Notes under the pieces: generated by a model
Told to the model about the DNA's origin: nothing
Seen by the model: only the letters and a program-made list of their open reading frames with translations
Databases searched by the model: none
NCBI GenBank assembly: GCA_944328665.1
Contig: CALVHS010000035.1
Span: 19,025-83,024 of the forward strand
Length of the DNA: 64,000 nt
Source of the DNA: an uncultured Clostridia bacterium
GTDB taxonomy: Bacteria > Bacillota > Clostridia > Christensenellales > Borkfalkiaceae
Reading direction: 5' to 3'
Part shown: piece after piece, positions 1 to 9,324 of the stretch
Numbering within the stretch: position 1 is the stretch's first letter
Layout of the letters: every line of letters starts with the position of its first letter
Program-made: the position numbers and the translations under genes

Positions 1-2
1 CC

Positions 3-1016
3 ATCGCCCGCGCCATCGTCAACGAGCCGGAGATCCTGCTCTTGGACGAGCCGCTCGGCGCGCTCGACCTGAAGATGCGCAAAGAGATGCAGATCGAACT
101 CAAAGAGATGCACAGAAAGCTGGGCATCACCTTTATCTATGTCACGCACGATCAAGAAGAGGCGCTGACGATGAGCGATACCGTCGTCGTCATGAAGGAC
201 GGACAGATCCAGCAGATCGGCACCCCCACCTCCATCTATAACGAACCGGCGAACGCCTTCGTCGCCGACTTCATCGGCGATTCCAACCTCTTCAACGGCA
301 CGATGGTAGGAGACAGGACGGTGCGCTTTTGCAACCGCAACTTCAAGTGCCTGGACGATTTCGAGATCAACGAAAAGGTGGACGTCGTCGTGCGGCCGGA
401 GGACATCCGCATGAAAGAGGCGGAGGACGGCATGCTCAAAGGCGAGGTGGTCAGCGTCGTGTTCAAAGGGGTGCATTACGAGATCACCGTCATGGTCGGC
501 AAGACGGAGGTGGTCGTGCAGAGCACGGAATGCCGCACCGTCGGCGAGACGATCGGCCTCGACATCCTGCCCGACGGCATCCACATCATGAAAAAGGAAT
601 TCACCGTCAACAAGTACGACGGCTACATCACCAAAAGGAACACGGCGGCGTTCGGCGACGGCGAATTTGCCTGCGACGTCACACAGCTGTATCCCGGTTC
701 GCACCTCGACGAAGAGGGTTACCTCATCACGGCGGAAGGCGAACAGATCGACCTGACCGACACGGACGTGACCGTCGAAGTCGGCTTGCAGAACATCGAG
801 ATCACCGACAACGCCGAAGAAGGCGGCGCACAGGGACACATCGTCTCCATCATCTATAAAGGCGACCACTATCAGGTCATCGTGCGCACGGAAGAAAACG
901 AGGAAGATTTCGTCCTCGACACCGAATATCTTTGGAACGAGAACGACTACGTCGGCGTCAAGATCGCGCCCGAGCACATCCGCCTCGCGCTCAAACAGGA
1001 GACCAAGCAAAAATGA
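3..1016 (+). CDS. potA: Polyamine ABC transporter ATPase PotA (5' end cut by window)
   Basis: Cytoplasmic ATPase that would power spermidine/putrescine import with the PotB, PotC and PotD encoded next. The window opens inside the gene, so the Walker A and signature motifs are missing. The first visible residues are the Walker B/D-loop [11 protein letters not shown], followed by the switch histidine in YVTHDQEEA. After the nucleotide-binding domain come two successive TOBE-type modules (about bases 360-610 and 760-1000). They share the pattern G-x-V-S-x-x-(F/Y)KG-x-HY, so the C-terminal regulatory part looks tandemly duplicated; most PotA proteins end after one. The stop codon overlaps the potB start (ATGA). 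The polyamine assignment rests mainly on the PotD-like neighbour. Confidence 0.92.
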   Translation: MARAIVNEPEILLLDEPLGALDLKMRKEMQIELKEMHRKLGITFIYVTHDQEEALTMSDTVVVMKDGQIQQIGTPTSIYNEPANAFVADFIGDSNLFNGTMVGDRTVRFCNRNFKCLDDFEINEKVDVVVRPEDIRMKEAEDGMLKGEVVSVVFKGVHYEITVMVGKTEVVVQSTECRTVGETIGLDILPDGIHIMKKEFTVNKYDGYITKRNTAAFGDGEFACDVTQLYPGSHLDEEGYLITAEGEQIDLTDTDVTVEVGLQNIEITDNAEEGGAQGHIVSIIYKGDHYQVIVRTEENEEDFVLDTEYLWNENDYVGVKIAPEHIRLALKQETKQK

Positions 1017-1828
1017 TGAAATTTCGCTTTTCGAGGAAGCAGCTGTGCATCCCGTATGCCCTCTTCCTCATCCTGTTCGTCGTCATCCCCATGCTGATGA
1101 TCCTCTTTTACGCCTTTACGGGAGAAACGGCGGACGGAGGGATCTCCTTCACCCTTGCCAATTTCGCCGACTTTTTCACGAGCGCGGCAAAGCTGTCCAC
1201 CCTGCTCATGAGCTTTACGATCGCCATCATCTCCACGGCGATCTGCCTGCTCATCGCCTACCCCCTCGCCTATGTGCTCGCGCGCAGCGGCTGGAAAAAG
1301 AGATCCGTGCTCCTGATGATCTTCATCATGCCCATGTGGATCAACTTCGTCCTGCGCATCACGGCGCTTCGCGAACTGCTCGACCTCATCGGGCTGCTCG
1401 GCACGGAAAACTACCTCAACACGATCATCGGCATGGTCTACGACTTTCTGCCCTTCATGATCCTGCCCCTCTACACCACGCTCGAAAAACTGGACACAAG
1501 TTATCTCGAGGCGGCGTCCGACCTCGGCGCAAACAAGCTCACCGTCTTTACGCGGGTCACTTTTCCGCTCTCCATGCCGGGCGTCATCTCCGGCATCACG
1601 ATGGTGTTCATGCCCTCCATGACCAACTACGTCGTCTCCGACACGCTGTCCAACTTCAACATCACCATCCTCGGCAAGCTCATCGACCAATACTTTACCA
1701 CCTATGACAATTGGCACATGGGGTCGATGATCTCCATCATACTGCTCGTCATCATCTTCCTCACCCTGCTCGCCACGGGCGGCTTCAAAGAAGATAAAGA
1801 CAACGCGAGAGGTGCGAACTTATGGTAA
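1013..1828 (+). CDS. potB: Polyamine ABC transporter permease PotB
   Basis: Membrane permease of the polyamine importer, 271 residues, the usual length. It has a first transmembrane helix near residues 9-30 and about six helices overall. The permease coupling loop ([22 protein letters not shown]) contacts the ATPase. The start ATG overlaps the potA stop, and a second in-frame ATG follows directly, so the start is certain to within one codon. The 3' end overlaps potC by 7 bp, indicating translational coupling. Confidence 0.93.
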   Translation: MMKFRFSRKQLCIPYALFLILFVVIPMLMILFYAFTGETADGGISFTLANFADFFTSAAKLSTLLMSFTIAIISTAICLLIAYPLAYVLARSGWKKRSVLLMIFIMPMWINFVLRITALRELLDLIGLLGTENYLNTIIGMVYDFLPFMILPLYTTLEKLDTSYLEAASDLGANKLTVFTRVTFPLSMPGVISGITMVFMPSMTNYVVSDTLSNFNITILGKLIDQYFTTYDNWHMGSMISIILLVIIFLTLLATGGFKEDKDNARGANLW

Positions 1829-2613
1829 AGAAAATTTTATCCGTCGCGCTGTGCGCCGCCGTACTCATCTTCATCTATGCGCCCATCCTGCTCTTGGTCG
1901 TCTACAGCTTTACGGACGCGACCGTCATCGGCAGATGGGAGGGCTTTTCCTTCGGCCTCTATGCGCAGCTCTTCCGCAGCGAAGAGATCATGCGCATCCT
2001 GCTGAATACCGTCGTGCTCGCCCTCGCCGCGGCGGCGCTCTCCACCGTGCTCGGCACAGCAGGCGCCATCGGCATCTTTTACAGCAAAAAGAAGGTGGGC
2101 GCCCCCCTGAAGGGCATCTCGCAGATCCCCATCATCAACGCGGAGATCGTCACGGCGATCTCGCTGGCGCTGCTCTTTTCCTTCGTCGCGCTGTACAGGA
2201 CGTACTTTTCCCTCATCATCGGACACATGGTGCTGTGTACCCCCTTCGTCGTCCTCTCCGTCATGCCCAAACTCAAGCAGATGGATCCCAACGTGTACGA
2301 AGCGGCGCTCGACCTCGGCGCCGGCCCCACAAAGGCCCTCTTCAAGGTCGTCATCCCCCAGACCTTTTCCGGCATCCTTTCCGGGTTCATGCTCTCGGTC
2401 ACCCTCTCCCTCGACGATTACATCGTGACCGCCTTTACCAAACCGCGCACCTTCGACACCATCAGCACATATGTCTACAACGCGGTCAAGAACGGCACGA
2501 ACAGCTCCACGCCCGCCCTGCGCGCGCTGTCGGCGCTCATCTTCGTCGTCATGATCGCCGCCGTGCTCGTCGTCAACCTGAGCGCGCGCAAAAAGAAGGA
2601 GGCATCCCGATGA
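1822..2613 (+). CDS. potC: Polyamine ABC transporter permease PotC
   Basis: Second permease subunit, 263 residues. It starts inside the potB end and stops in an ATGA overlap with potD. An N-terminal hydrophobic helix (residues 5-28) is followed by a periplasm-type loop and five more helices. The ATPase-contact loop reads EAALDLGAGPTKALFKVV, the classic binding-protein-dependent permease motif. The late motif LSLDDYIVTAF is typical of PotC. The four genes clearly form one transcriptional unit. Confidence 0.93.
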   Translation: MVKKILSVALCAAVLIFIYAPILLLVVYSFTDATVIGRWEGFSFGLYAQLFRSEEIMRILLNTVVLALAAAALSTVLGTAGAIGIFYSKKKVGAPLKGISQIPIINAEIVTAISLALLFSFVALYRTYFSLIIGHMVLCTPFVVLSVMPKLKQMDPNVYEAALDLGAGPTKALFKVVIPQTFSGILSGFMLSVTLSLDDYIVTAFTKPRTFDTISTYVYNAVKNGTNSSTPALRALSALIFVVMIAAVLVVNLSARKKKEASR

Positions 2614-4124
2614 ACAGACGCATCCTGACGGGAGCGCTCGCGTTTTGCCTGCTGCTCCCCTCCTTCCTCGCCTTTGCCGGCTGCGCCTCTTCCGAAAAGG
2701 AGACGGTGCTGCGCGTGTATAACTGGGAGGACTACATCAGCGAGCCGACCGTCAACGACGACGGCTCCGTGGAGGACGATTACGTCGACCTCATCGCCAA
2801 ATTCGAGGAAGAAAATCCGGGCGTGACGGTCGAATACTCCACCTTCGGCACCAACGAAAACATGTACAACGAGCTGAAGATCAACGCGGCGGGCTACGAC
2901 CTCGTCTGCCCCTCCGATTATATGATCATGAAGATGATCGCGGAAGACATGGTCGAACCGTTCACGCAGGACTTCCTCGAAAACAGCAGCTATATGCGCT
3001 ATGCCTCCCCCTACATCAAAGATCTCTTCGAAGAGAACGGCTGGACGGAATACGCCGCCGCCTACATGTGGGGCACGATGGGTTACGTCTACGATCCGGA
3101 ACTGAGCGACACGGTCGAAGAAGATCTTTCCGGCTGGGGCGGACTGTGGCAGGAGCGGTACGCGCGCGTCGCCACCATCAAAGACAGCGTGCGCGATTCC
3201 TATTTCCTCGGCGTGGCGTATTACTATCGGGACGAACTGAGAGAGCTTGCCGCACAATTTGAAAGCGGCGGCCTTAACGCGCAGGACTACAACGCCCGCA
3301 TCACCGAGATCATGAACCGCACCGACGCCGAGACGATCGACGGGGTCAAAGAAGGGCTGCTCGACCTCAAAGAAAACCTCTACGGCTTTGAAGTAGACAG
3401 CGGCAAACAGGACATGATCGTGGGCAGGATCTCCATCAACTTTGCCTGGAGCGGCGACGCCGTGTACACGATGGACGACGCCGAACCCATCTATGACGAG
3501 GAGACGGGCGATCTGATCGCGGACGGCATCTACCTCAACTATATCGTACCCGAAGAATGCTCCAATATCTGGTTTGACGGCTGGGTGATGCCCAAGGGCG
3601 CCAACGTCGAACTGGCGCAGAAATTCATCAACTTCCTCTCCGAACCGGAAAACGCCGTCGCCAACATGAACTACATCGGCTACACCTCCGCCGTCGCGGG
3701 CGACGCCGTCTTTGACGAGATGGTCGACTGGTACTCGGAAGGCGAAGCGGGCGACACGGACGAGAACGGGGATCCGCTCATCCCTTACGACCTCAATTAT
3801 TTCTTCGGCGGCACGGGCGAATACGACGATTACGTCATCTACGTCTCCGAAGAGAGCGCTAAACGGCAGATCTCCGCCCAGTACCCCACACAGGAAGTGC
3901 TCACCCGCAGCGCCATCATGCAGCATTTCGACGACGCGACCAATGCCGCCGTCAACGAAATGTGGGAAGAGGTCAAGGGCCTGCCCATCCCCGTATGGGC
4001 ATACATCGTCATCGCCGTCATCGCCGCGCTCATCGTCATCACCGCCCTCTCTTACGTCTATAAAGGAAAGCGGAAAGACCCCAAACCCAAGAAAGGATAT
4101 AAAGTCCTCAAAAAAGGAGCATAA
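2610..4124 (+). CDS. potD: Polyamine-binding lipoprotein PotD with C-terminal membrane anchor
   Basis: Extracellular solute-binding protein of the importer. An N-terminal signal ends in a lipobox (AFAGC), so the mature protein should be lipid-anchored at that Cys. The mature start LRVYNWEDYISEP is the hallmark of PotD/PotF proteins. At 504 residues it is about 150 longer than usual. The extra length includes an acidic insertion before the last third and a predicted transmembrane helix (IPVWAYIVIAVIAALIVITA) followed by a Lys-rich cytoplasmic tail. Having both a lipobox and a C-terminal helix is unusual. A GC-rich hairpin without a T-run follows at about 4133-4153. Confidence 0.92.
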   Translation: MNRRILTGALAFCLLLPSFLAFAGCASSEKETVLRVYNWEDYISEPTVNDDGSVEDDYVDLIAKFEEENPGVTVEYSTFGTNENMYNELKINAAGYDLVCPSDYMIMKMIAEDMVEPFTQDFLENSSYMRYASPYIKDLFEENGWTEYAAAYMWGTMGYVYDPELSDTVEEDLSGWGGLWQERYARVATIKDSVRDSYFLGVAYYYRDELRELAAQFESGGLNAQDYNARITEIMNRTDAETIDGVKEGLLDLKENLYGFEVDSGKQDMIVGRISINFAWSGDAVYTMDDAEPIYDEETGDLIADGIYLNYIVPEECSNIWFDGWVMPKGANVELAQKFINFLSEPENAVANMNYIGYTSAVAGDAVFDEMVDWYSEGEAGDTDENGDPLIPYDLNYFFGGTGEYDDYVIYVSEESAKRQISAQYPTQEVLTRSAIMQHFDDATNAAVNEMWEEVKGLPIPVWAYIVIAVIAALIVITALSYVYKGKRKDPKPKKGYKVLKKGA

Positions 4125-4175
4125 AAAGAGCGGGGCAGACCGCCTGCCCCGCCGTCCGTTTACAGAAGGGATCGT

Positions 4176-5036
4176 ATGAAAAAACTCATCATCGCGGGGC
4201 AAGGCCCCGCAGGCATTTCCGCCGCACTGTACGCCGTACGCGGCGGCGCGGACGTGACCGTCATCGCCAAAGACGGCGGCGCGCTCGCAAAAGCAGACCT
4301 CATCCAAAACTACTACGGCTTTGCGCGCGGCGTCCCCGCCGCACAACTCATCGAACAGGGCGTCGAACAGGCCAAAAACCTCGGCGTCAACGTGGTGCGC
4401 GACGAGATCGCCGGCATCGAATTCGGCGAGGACGGGTACACCGTCAAGACGATCGGCGGGCAATACGAGGCGGGCGCCGTCATCATCGCATGCGGCGTCT
4501 CGCGCAACGTGCCCCCCATCCGCGATATCCAAACGTGGGAAGGCAGAGGCGTCAGTTACTGCGCCATCTGCGACGGATTTTTCTTCCGCGGCAAAAAGGT
4601 CGCCGTCATCGGCAGCGGCAAATACGCGTTGAGCGAATACAACGTGCTAAAGGGGATCATCGAAGACGTCACAATCTGCACCAACGGCGAGACGCCCGCC
4701 TTCGATACGGCGGGCATCCGCACGGATACGCGCAAGATCGAAGCCTTCGAGGGCGGGGACGCGCTGTCCGCCCTCCTCTTTGCAGACGGCTCGCGGGAAA
4801 GTTACGACGGCGCGTTCATCGCCTGCGGCTCGGCGGGCGCCTTTGAATTGTCCAAGAAACTCGGATTGGAAACGGCAGGCAATAAAATCGCCGTCAACGA
4901 AAAACGAGAGACGAACATCCCCGGCATCTACGCCGCGGGAGATTGTACCCCCGGCCTGCAGCAGATCGCAAAGGCGGTGTGTGACGGCATGGTCGCGGGC
5001 ACGGAAGCGCTGAAATACCTGAAAGCAAACAGCTGA
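4176..5036 (+). CDS. Thioredoxin-reductase-like flavoprotein
   Basis: FAD-dependent disulfide oxidoreductase of 286 residues, slightly short for TrxB (about 310). Residues 8-15 form the FAD dinucleotide fold (GQGPAGIS). The redox pair is CAIC in YCAICDGFF, and the second FAD motif AAGDCTPG is near the C-terminus. The second dinucleotide fold keeps GSGKYA, but the HRRxxxR segment that normally binds the NADPH 2'-phosphate is not visible. The electron donor may therefore be something other than NADPH, as in the ferredoxin-dependent clostridial flavoenzymes. The ribosome site AAGGG lies 5 nt before ATG. The gene is separated from potD by 51 bp and ends at a strong terminator. No thioredoxin gene is adjacent. 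Confidence 0.85.
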   Translation: MKKLIIAGQGPAGISAALYAVRGGADVTVIAKDGGALAKADLIQNYYGFARGVPAAQLIEQGVEQAKNLGVNVVRDEIAGIEFGEDGYTVKTIGGQYEAGAVIIACGVSRNVPPIRDIQTWEGRGVSYCAICDGFFFRGKKVAVIGSGKYALSEYNVLKGIIEDVTICTNGETPAFDTAGIRTDTRKIEAFEGGDALSALLFADGSRESYDGAFIACGSAGAFELSKKLGLETAGNKIAVNEKRETNIPGIYAAGDCTPGLQQIAKAVCDGMVAGTEALKYLKANS

Positions 5037-5042
5037 CAGGCG

Positions 5043-5075
5043 AAAAGGAGAAAGGCTCTTCCTTTCTCCTTTTTT
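5043..5075. terminator. Intrinsic terminator between the flavoprotein gene and pflA
   Basis: Stem GGAGAAAG/CTTTCTCC with a 7-nt loop, followed by TTTTTT on the + strand and preceded by A-residues. It probably serves both convergent genes. Confidence 0.85.
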
Positions 5076-5084
5076 CGCTTTTCT

Positions 5085-5110
5085 TTGTCAGACATACTAC
5101 TCTGCAAGAT
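5085..5110 (+). repeat. Recurring intergenic element, copy 1
   Basis: Contains TTGTCAGACATACTACTCTGC: a short inverted repeat (TGTCAGACA) followed by TACTCTGC. It overlaps the last codons of pflA. Related copies are at 16482, 18102, 26780, 35433 and 47102. Confidence 0.45.
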
Positions 5111-5777
5111 CTCCTTTTTTATAAGGATCGATGACGGAATATGCGCGCCGTATGTCCTCTTCTTCTCCCTCGCGGAACTGTCCGTAGGCGAAAGGGATGC
5201 CCAGTTCCTTATATTTTTCCTCGCAAAGTTTGCGGAAAGGCAAAAATTTGATCCCCCTGTCCCCGCACAGCGCGGCGAGCCCTTGCAATTTTTCCTTTGT
5301 GTCGTTCTTCCCGGGCACGAGCACGTTGGTCAGGGTACACGGACAGCCCGCTTTTTCGCACGCGTCCAAAAAGACGCGATAGGCGGACAAATCGTCCGAT
5401 CCCTGATTTTTGACATCCGCGATCACCCCGTCCAAAGCGCGCAGGATCTCCTCGTCGGCGATCTGCCCGTTCGTCTCGGCGACGACATGGATGCCCTCCT
5501 CACGCAGCCGCGCCGCAAGGTCGAGCAAAAACTCTTTCTGCAAAAAGGGCTCCCCGCCCGACAGCGTCACCCCGCCCCTCTTGAAATAGGGCTTATAGCG
5601 GCGCAGCCTGGCATAGAGCGCCTCCGCCGTCCATTCCTCTCCGCGCTTGTACAGCGTTTCCGGGTTGTGACAGAACGGGCAGCGAAGGTTGCACCCGGAA
5701 AAAAAGACGACGCAGCGCAGTCCCCTGCCGTCCACTCCGGAACCGCAATAAACGGAATCGATATATCCCTTTTTCAT
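5097..5777 (-). CDS. pflA: Pyruvate formate-lyase activating enzyme
   Basis: Radical-SAM enzyme that installs the glycyl radical on PflB. At 226 residues it is normal for PflA. The [4Fe-4S]-binding C29-x3-C33-x2-C36 motif (CNLRCPFC) and the following HNPET are explicit, and the SAM-binding TLSGGEP segment follows. It lies 48 bp downstream of pflB, separated by a perfect palindromic hairpin. It should act on the product of that gene in fermentative pyruvate cleavage to acetyl-CoA and formate. Confidence 0.95.
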   Translation of the reverse strand: MKKGYIDSVYCGSGVDGRGLRCVVFFSGCNLRCPFCHNPETLYKRGEEWTAEALYARLRRYKPYFKRGGVTLSGGEPFLQKEFLLDLAARLREEGIHVVAETNGQIADEEILRALDGVIADVKNQGSDDLSAYRVFLDACEKAGCPCTLTNVLVPGKNDTKEKLQGLAALCGDRGIKFLPFRKLCEEKYKELGIPFAYGQFREGEEEDIRRAYSVIDPYKKGDLAE

Positions 5778-5787
5778 GGCTCCTCCC

Positions 5788-5820
5788 GATAAAACGGCGG
5801 CACGCGATCGCGTGCCGCCT
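5788..5820 (-). terminator. Perfect palindromic hairpin between pflB and pflA
   Basis: A 24-base perfect palindrome (GGCGGCACGC-GATC-GCGTGCCGCC on either strand, 5796-5819), followed on the minus strand by CGTTTTAT. The short T-run suggests partial termination or mRNA stabilisation that lowers pflA relative to pflB. Confidence 0.6.
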
Positions 5821-5825
5821 TCCGT

Positions 5826-8045
5826 TCACATCCTGCCGTGATAGGTGCGCTTTAAAACTTCCAGCTGATGCGCCTTGGACAGCTTATGGAAATTGACCGC
5901 ATAGCCGGAGACGCGGATGGTCACATTCGGATACAGTTCGGGATGTTCCATCGCCTGCAGCAATTTCTCCCTGTCGAACACGTTGACGTTGAGGTGATGC
6001 GCGCCCTGCGCGAAATACCCGTCCAGCATATCCGAAAGATTTTCCGCGCGCTCCTCCCTGTCCTCTCCCAACGCCGAAGGGACGATGGAGAAGGTGTTGG
6101 AGATGCCGTCGCGGCAGCATTCATACGGGAGCTTCGCCACCGAATTGAGGGAAGCGAGCGCGCCGCTCGTGTCGCGGTTATGCATCGGGTTCGCGCCCGG
6201 CGCGAACGGCTCTCCCGCTGCCCTGCCGTCCGGCGTCGCGCCCGTCTTTTTGCCGTAGACCACGTTGGACGTGATGGTCAAAACGGAAAGGGTATGCTTC
6301 GCCCCGCGGTAGGCGGGCGTCTTTTTCAGCGTCTCGGAAAATTCGCGCAGCAGCTCGACCGCCAGCGCGTCCGCGCGGTCATCGTCGTTCCCGTATTTGG
6401 GGAAATCTCCCTCGATCTGAAAATCATAAATGATCCCCTCGTCGTTGTAGACGGGCGTCACGTCCGCATACTTGATCGCAGAGAGAGAATCGACCGCCAC
6501 GGAAAGCCCCGCCACGCCGCAGGCGAGGAAGCGTTCCACCTCGGTATCGTGCAGCGCCATCTGGATCTTTTCGTAAGCGTATTTATCGTGCATGTAATGG
6601 ATGACGTTGAGCGTATTCACATACAGATCGCAAAGCCAGCCGATATATTTGGAATACGCCGCGCGCACCTTGCCGTAATCCAGCCTGCCGCGGAAGCTGT
6701 CCCCCGCCGGGCCGAGCTGTTTGCCGCTCTTTTCGTCCCTGCCGCCGTTGAGGGTGAGCAGGAGCAACTTGGCGAGATTGCAGCGGGCGCCGAAAAACTG
6801 CATCTGCTTGCCGATCTTCATCGCAGAGACGCAGCAGGCGATGCCGTAATCGTCCCCATACAGGGGGCGCATGAGTTCATCGTTTTCGTACTGGATGGAA
6901 TCCGTGTCGATGGAAACTTTTGCGCAGAAGATCTTGAACGGTTCGGGCAGGCGCTCGCTCCAAAGCACCGTGAGGTTGGGTTCGGGCGCCGCGCCGAGGT
7001 TATAGAGCGTGTGCAGGATGCGGTAGGAGGTCTTGGTGACGAGCGTCCTGCCGTCCTCTCCCATGCCGCCGATGCTCTCCGTCGTCCATGTGGGATCGCC
7101 GCCAAAAAGGTCGTTGTATTCGGGGGTGCGCAGCTGCCTCGTGATGCGCAGTTTGATGACGAAGTCGTCGATCAGTTCCTGCGCCTTTTCCTCCGTCAGC
7201 GTGCCGTCCGCAAGATCGCGCTCGATATAGATATCGAAGAAAGTGGACACCCTTCCGAGGCTCATCGCCGCGCCGTTCTGTTCCTTGATGGCGGCAAGAT
7301 AGGCAAAATACGTCCACTGGATCGCCTCTTCGGCATTCTGCGCAGGCAGAGAGATATCCTTGCCGTACAGGCGCGCCATCTCCTTGAGTTTTTTCAAAAA
7401 ATCGATCTGCTTATACAGCTCTTCGAGGGTGCGGATGTTCGCCTCGTCCATCGGCTTTTTTCCGTATGCGCGGCGGTCTTTTTCCTTCTCCTCGATCAAT
7501 TTGTCCGCCCCGTACAGGGCGACGCGGCGATAATCGCCGATGATCCTGCCCCTGCCGTAGGCATCGGGCAGGCCCGTGAGCAGCCCCGCGTGGCGCACCG
7601 CCTTCATGTCGTCCGTATAGACGTGGAACACGCCGTCGTTGTGCGTCGTCTTGAAGCTGAACTCCTCTTCGACCTTGTCGGAGAGCTTATAGCCGTACGC
7701 CTCGCACGACTGGCGCGCCATGCGGATCCCGCCGAAAGGGTTGACGCCGCGCTTCAGGGGCGCGTCCGTCTGCAGCCCGACGATGATCTCCTTCTCCCTG
7801 TCGATATACCCCGCGGGATAGGTGAGAAGGGAAGAGACGCGCTCGGTATCCACGTCGAGCACGCCGCCCTTTTCGCTTTCCGCCTTCAAAAGGGCGTTGA
7901 CCTTTTCCATCAGCGCGCCCGTGCGCGCCGTGGGCCCCGCCAAAAACGACCCGTCTCCCTCATACGGGGTGTAATTGCGCTGGATAAAATCGCGCACGTC
8001 GATCTCTTCTTCATAAGCGCCGCTCTTAAATTCCGTCTTTGCCAT
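5826..8045 (-). CDS. pflB: Formate C-acetyltransferase (pyruvate formate-lyase)
   Basis: Oxygen-sensitive glycyl-radical enzyme converting pyruvate and CoA to acetyl-CoA and formate. It has 739 residues, matching typical PflB. The adjacent catalytic cysteines are C404-C405 ([10 protein letters not shown]). The radical glycine is G714 in RVSGYAV near the C-terminus. The ribosome site GGAGG lies 9 nt upstream of ATG. The gene sits behind a ZTP riboswitch whose family was originally named the pfl motif after this arrangement. Its formate can feed 10-formyl-tetrahydrofolate synthesis, which links enzyme and sensor. Confidence 0.97.
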   Translation of the reverse strand: MAKTEFKSGAYEEEIDVRDFIQRNYTPYEGDGSFLAGPTARTGALMEKVNALLKAESEKGGVLDVDTERVSSLLTYPAGYIDREKEIIVGLQTDAPLKRGVNPFGGIRMARQSCEAYGYKLSDKVEEEFSFKTTHNDGVFHVYTDDMKAVRHAGLLTGLPDAYGRGRIIGDYRRVALYGADKLIEEKEKDRRAYGKKPMDEANIRTLEELYKQIDFLKKLKEMARLYGKDISLPAQNAEEAIQWTYFAYLAAIKEQNGAAMSLGRVSTFFDIYIERDLADGTLTEEKAQELIDDFVIKLRITRQLRTPEYNDLFGGDPTWTTESIGGMGEDGRTLVTKTSYRILHTLYNLGAAPEPNLTVLWSERLPEPFKIFCAKVSIDTDSIQYENDELMRPLYGDDYGIACCVSAMKIGKQMQFFGARCNLAKLLLLTLNGGRDEKSGKQLGPAGDSFRGRLDYGKVRAAYSKYIGWLCDLYVNTLNVIHYMHDKYAYEKIQMALHDTEVERFLACGVAGLSVAVDSLSAIKYADVTPVYNDEGIIYDFQIEGDFPKYGNDDDRADALAVELLREFSETLKKTPAYRGAKHTLSVLTITSNVVYGKKTGATPDGRAAGEPFAPGANPMHNRDTSGALASLNSVAKLPYECCRDGISNTFSIVPSALGEDREERAENLSDMLDGYFAQGAHHLNVNVFDREKLLQAMEHPELYPNVTIRVSGYAVNFHKLSKAHQLEVLKRTYHGRM

Positions 8046-8094
8046 GTGACCGTTCCTCCCGGCTGTTTTTCGGTATAAAAAAACCTGCGCAGCC

Positions 8095-8183
8095 TCTCAA
8101 AAAAACTGCCCAGGTGGTCGGCGGCATCCCCTTCTGCTCCCCCGCGGTTGCCCGCTGATACCACCAGTTGCAGAAGGTTCTCG
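8095..8183 (-). ncRNA. ZTP (pfl-motif) riboswitch upstream of pflB
   Basis: Read on the minus strand, the leader has P1 arms CCTTCTGC and GCAGAAGG enclosing AACTGG. The late segment GCCGACCACCTGGGCAG matches the conserved CCGCCUGGGCA core of ZTP riboswitches, with one change. GGTGGT in the first domain can pair with ACCACC in the core, giving the family's pseudoknot. TTTTTTT follows immediately, so the terminator shares the aptamer's 3' stem. The family binds ZMP/ZTP, which accumulates when 10-formyl-THF is short, and turns expression on. Confidence 0.88.
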
Positions 8184-8231
8184 ATCAGACACAACATATT
8201 GTGCCTTCGCACAGATTTTTTAACCATATAC

Positions 8232-8260
8232 AGTATATAAAAAAGCCCGCCGTTTGTCAA
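8232..8260 (-). promoter_or_regulatory. pflB promoter nested in the ddh terminator
   Basis: Minus-strand TTGACA (8260-8255), 17-bp spacer, TATACT (8237-8232). The -35 lies in the loop of the preceding terminator and the spacer contains its T-run. Transcription would start near 8225, giving a leader of about 180 nt containing the riboswitch. Confidence 0.75.
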
Positions 8261-8280
8261 GGAAAACGGCGGGCTTTTTG
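8239..8280 (-). terminator. Intrinsic terminator after ddh
   Basis: Stem GCCCGCCGTTTT/AAACGGCGGGC flanked by A-run and T-run on both strands; on the minus strand TTTTTT follows. It ends the ddh transcript and overlaps the pflB promoter. Confidence 0.9.
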
Positions 8281-8305
8281 CCGAAATTTTTCGCACGGTA
8301 TTTTT

Positions 8306-9286
8306 TCAGAGCAATTCTTTCCTCTGCGTCCCCTCGTCCTCCGCCAAAAGGTACTTCGGCGCGATGTCGAACACGGTCACTGCGCCCGTCCTGCCCTCGC
8401 GGGCGAGGCGGTAAACGGCGCGCGCATAAGCGACGAGCACGCCCGAGGTAAACTCCGGATTGCTCTCCAGCTTGAGGGAAAATTCCTCCAAAAATTTGCT
8501 GCCCGCGGCAGAGACCCCCGAACGCAGCACCAGCCCGCCGTGAGGGATGCCCGCATGCTCGCGCAGCAGTTCCTCCTCGGAAATAAAATGCACCGTCGTG
8601 TCGTAATCGGCAAAATAATCGGGCATCGTCTTGATCTCTCTTTCGATGCGAGCCTTATCCGCCCCCTCTTCGGCGACGACGTAGCACTCGCGCGTATGCT
8701 TTTCGCGGGTGGTCAGATCGGGCTCTTCTCCCCGCCGTACCCGTTCGAGCGCGCTTTCGACGGGCACCGTATATTGCCGCGCGTCCCTGACGTCTTTGAT
8801 GCGGCGAATGGCGTCGCTGTGCCCCTGGCTCACGCCCCTGCCCCAAAAGGTGTATGTCTTGCCGACGGGCAGACAGGCGCCGAAATAGAGGCGCGCCAGC
8901 GAAAACAGCCCCGGATCCCAACCCACGCTCATGACGCCCAGCGTGCCGGCCGCCTTTGCCGCCGCGTCCAACGCCGCAAAATGTTCGGGGATCTTCGGGT
9001 GCGTGTCGAAGCTGTCTACGATATGAAAGAGCGAGGCGACCTGTGCCGACTGTTTGGGGAGGTCGGTCGCGCTGCCGCCGCATAAGATCATCACGTCGAT
9101 CTTGCCGACATATTTTTCCATCTCTTCATATCTTTCCGTCTTTACGGGAAAGACGGTCTTCACCTCGGCGGGGTCGCGGCGGGTAAAGACGGCGACCGCT
9201 TCCATATCCCCGTTCTGCCGCAGCGCATACTGTACGCCTCTGCCGAGATTGCCGTAGCCGACGATCCCGATCCTGATCTTGGACAT
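8306..9286 (-). CDS. ddh: meso-Diaminopimelate D-dehydrogenase
   Basis: NADP-dependent enzyme giving a one-step route from tetrahydrodipicolinate to meso-diaminopimelate for lysine and peptidoglycan. An N-terminal Rossmann fold (RIGIVGYGNLGRGV) is followed by TRRDP and the Ddh-type segments CGGSATDLP and DSFDTH. At 326 residues it fits the family. The ATG at 9286 is preferred over an upstream in-frame GTG because AGGAG sits 10 nt before it and only 1 nt before the GTG. It is transcribed alone from a TTGACT/TATGAT promoter. Confidence 0.92.
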   Translation of the reverse strand: MSKIRIGIVGYGNLGRGVQYALRQNGDMEAVAVFTRRDPAEVKTVFPVKTERYEEMEKYVGKIDVMILCGGSATDLPKQSAQVASLFHIVDSFDTHPKIPEHFAALDAAAKAAGTLGVMSVGWDPGLFSLARLYFGACLPVGKTYTFWGRGVSQGHSDAIRRIKDVRDARQYTVPVESALERVRRGEEPDLTTREKHTRECYVVAEEGADKARIEREIKTMPDYFADYDTTVHFISEEELLREHAGIPHGGLVLRSGVSAAGSKFLEEFSLKLESNPEFTSGVLVAYARAVYRLAREGRTGAVTVFDIAPKYLLAEDEGTQRKELL

Positions 9287-9324
9287 ATGATCCACACTCC
9301 TTTACAAAACTCTTTCAAGATATC

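Noticed and set aside
2475..4532. A 685-codon open frame on the minus strand opposite potD
   Set aside because: Antisense shadow of potD and the flavoprotein gene; no start signal and biased composition.
5085..5130. Short peptides starting MSDILLC or MSDIV at the recurring element
   Set aside because: The palindrome creates ATG on both strands; no SD is present and downstream frames are unrelated, so they are not genes.
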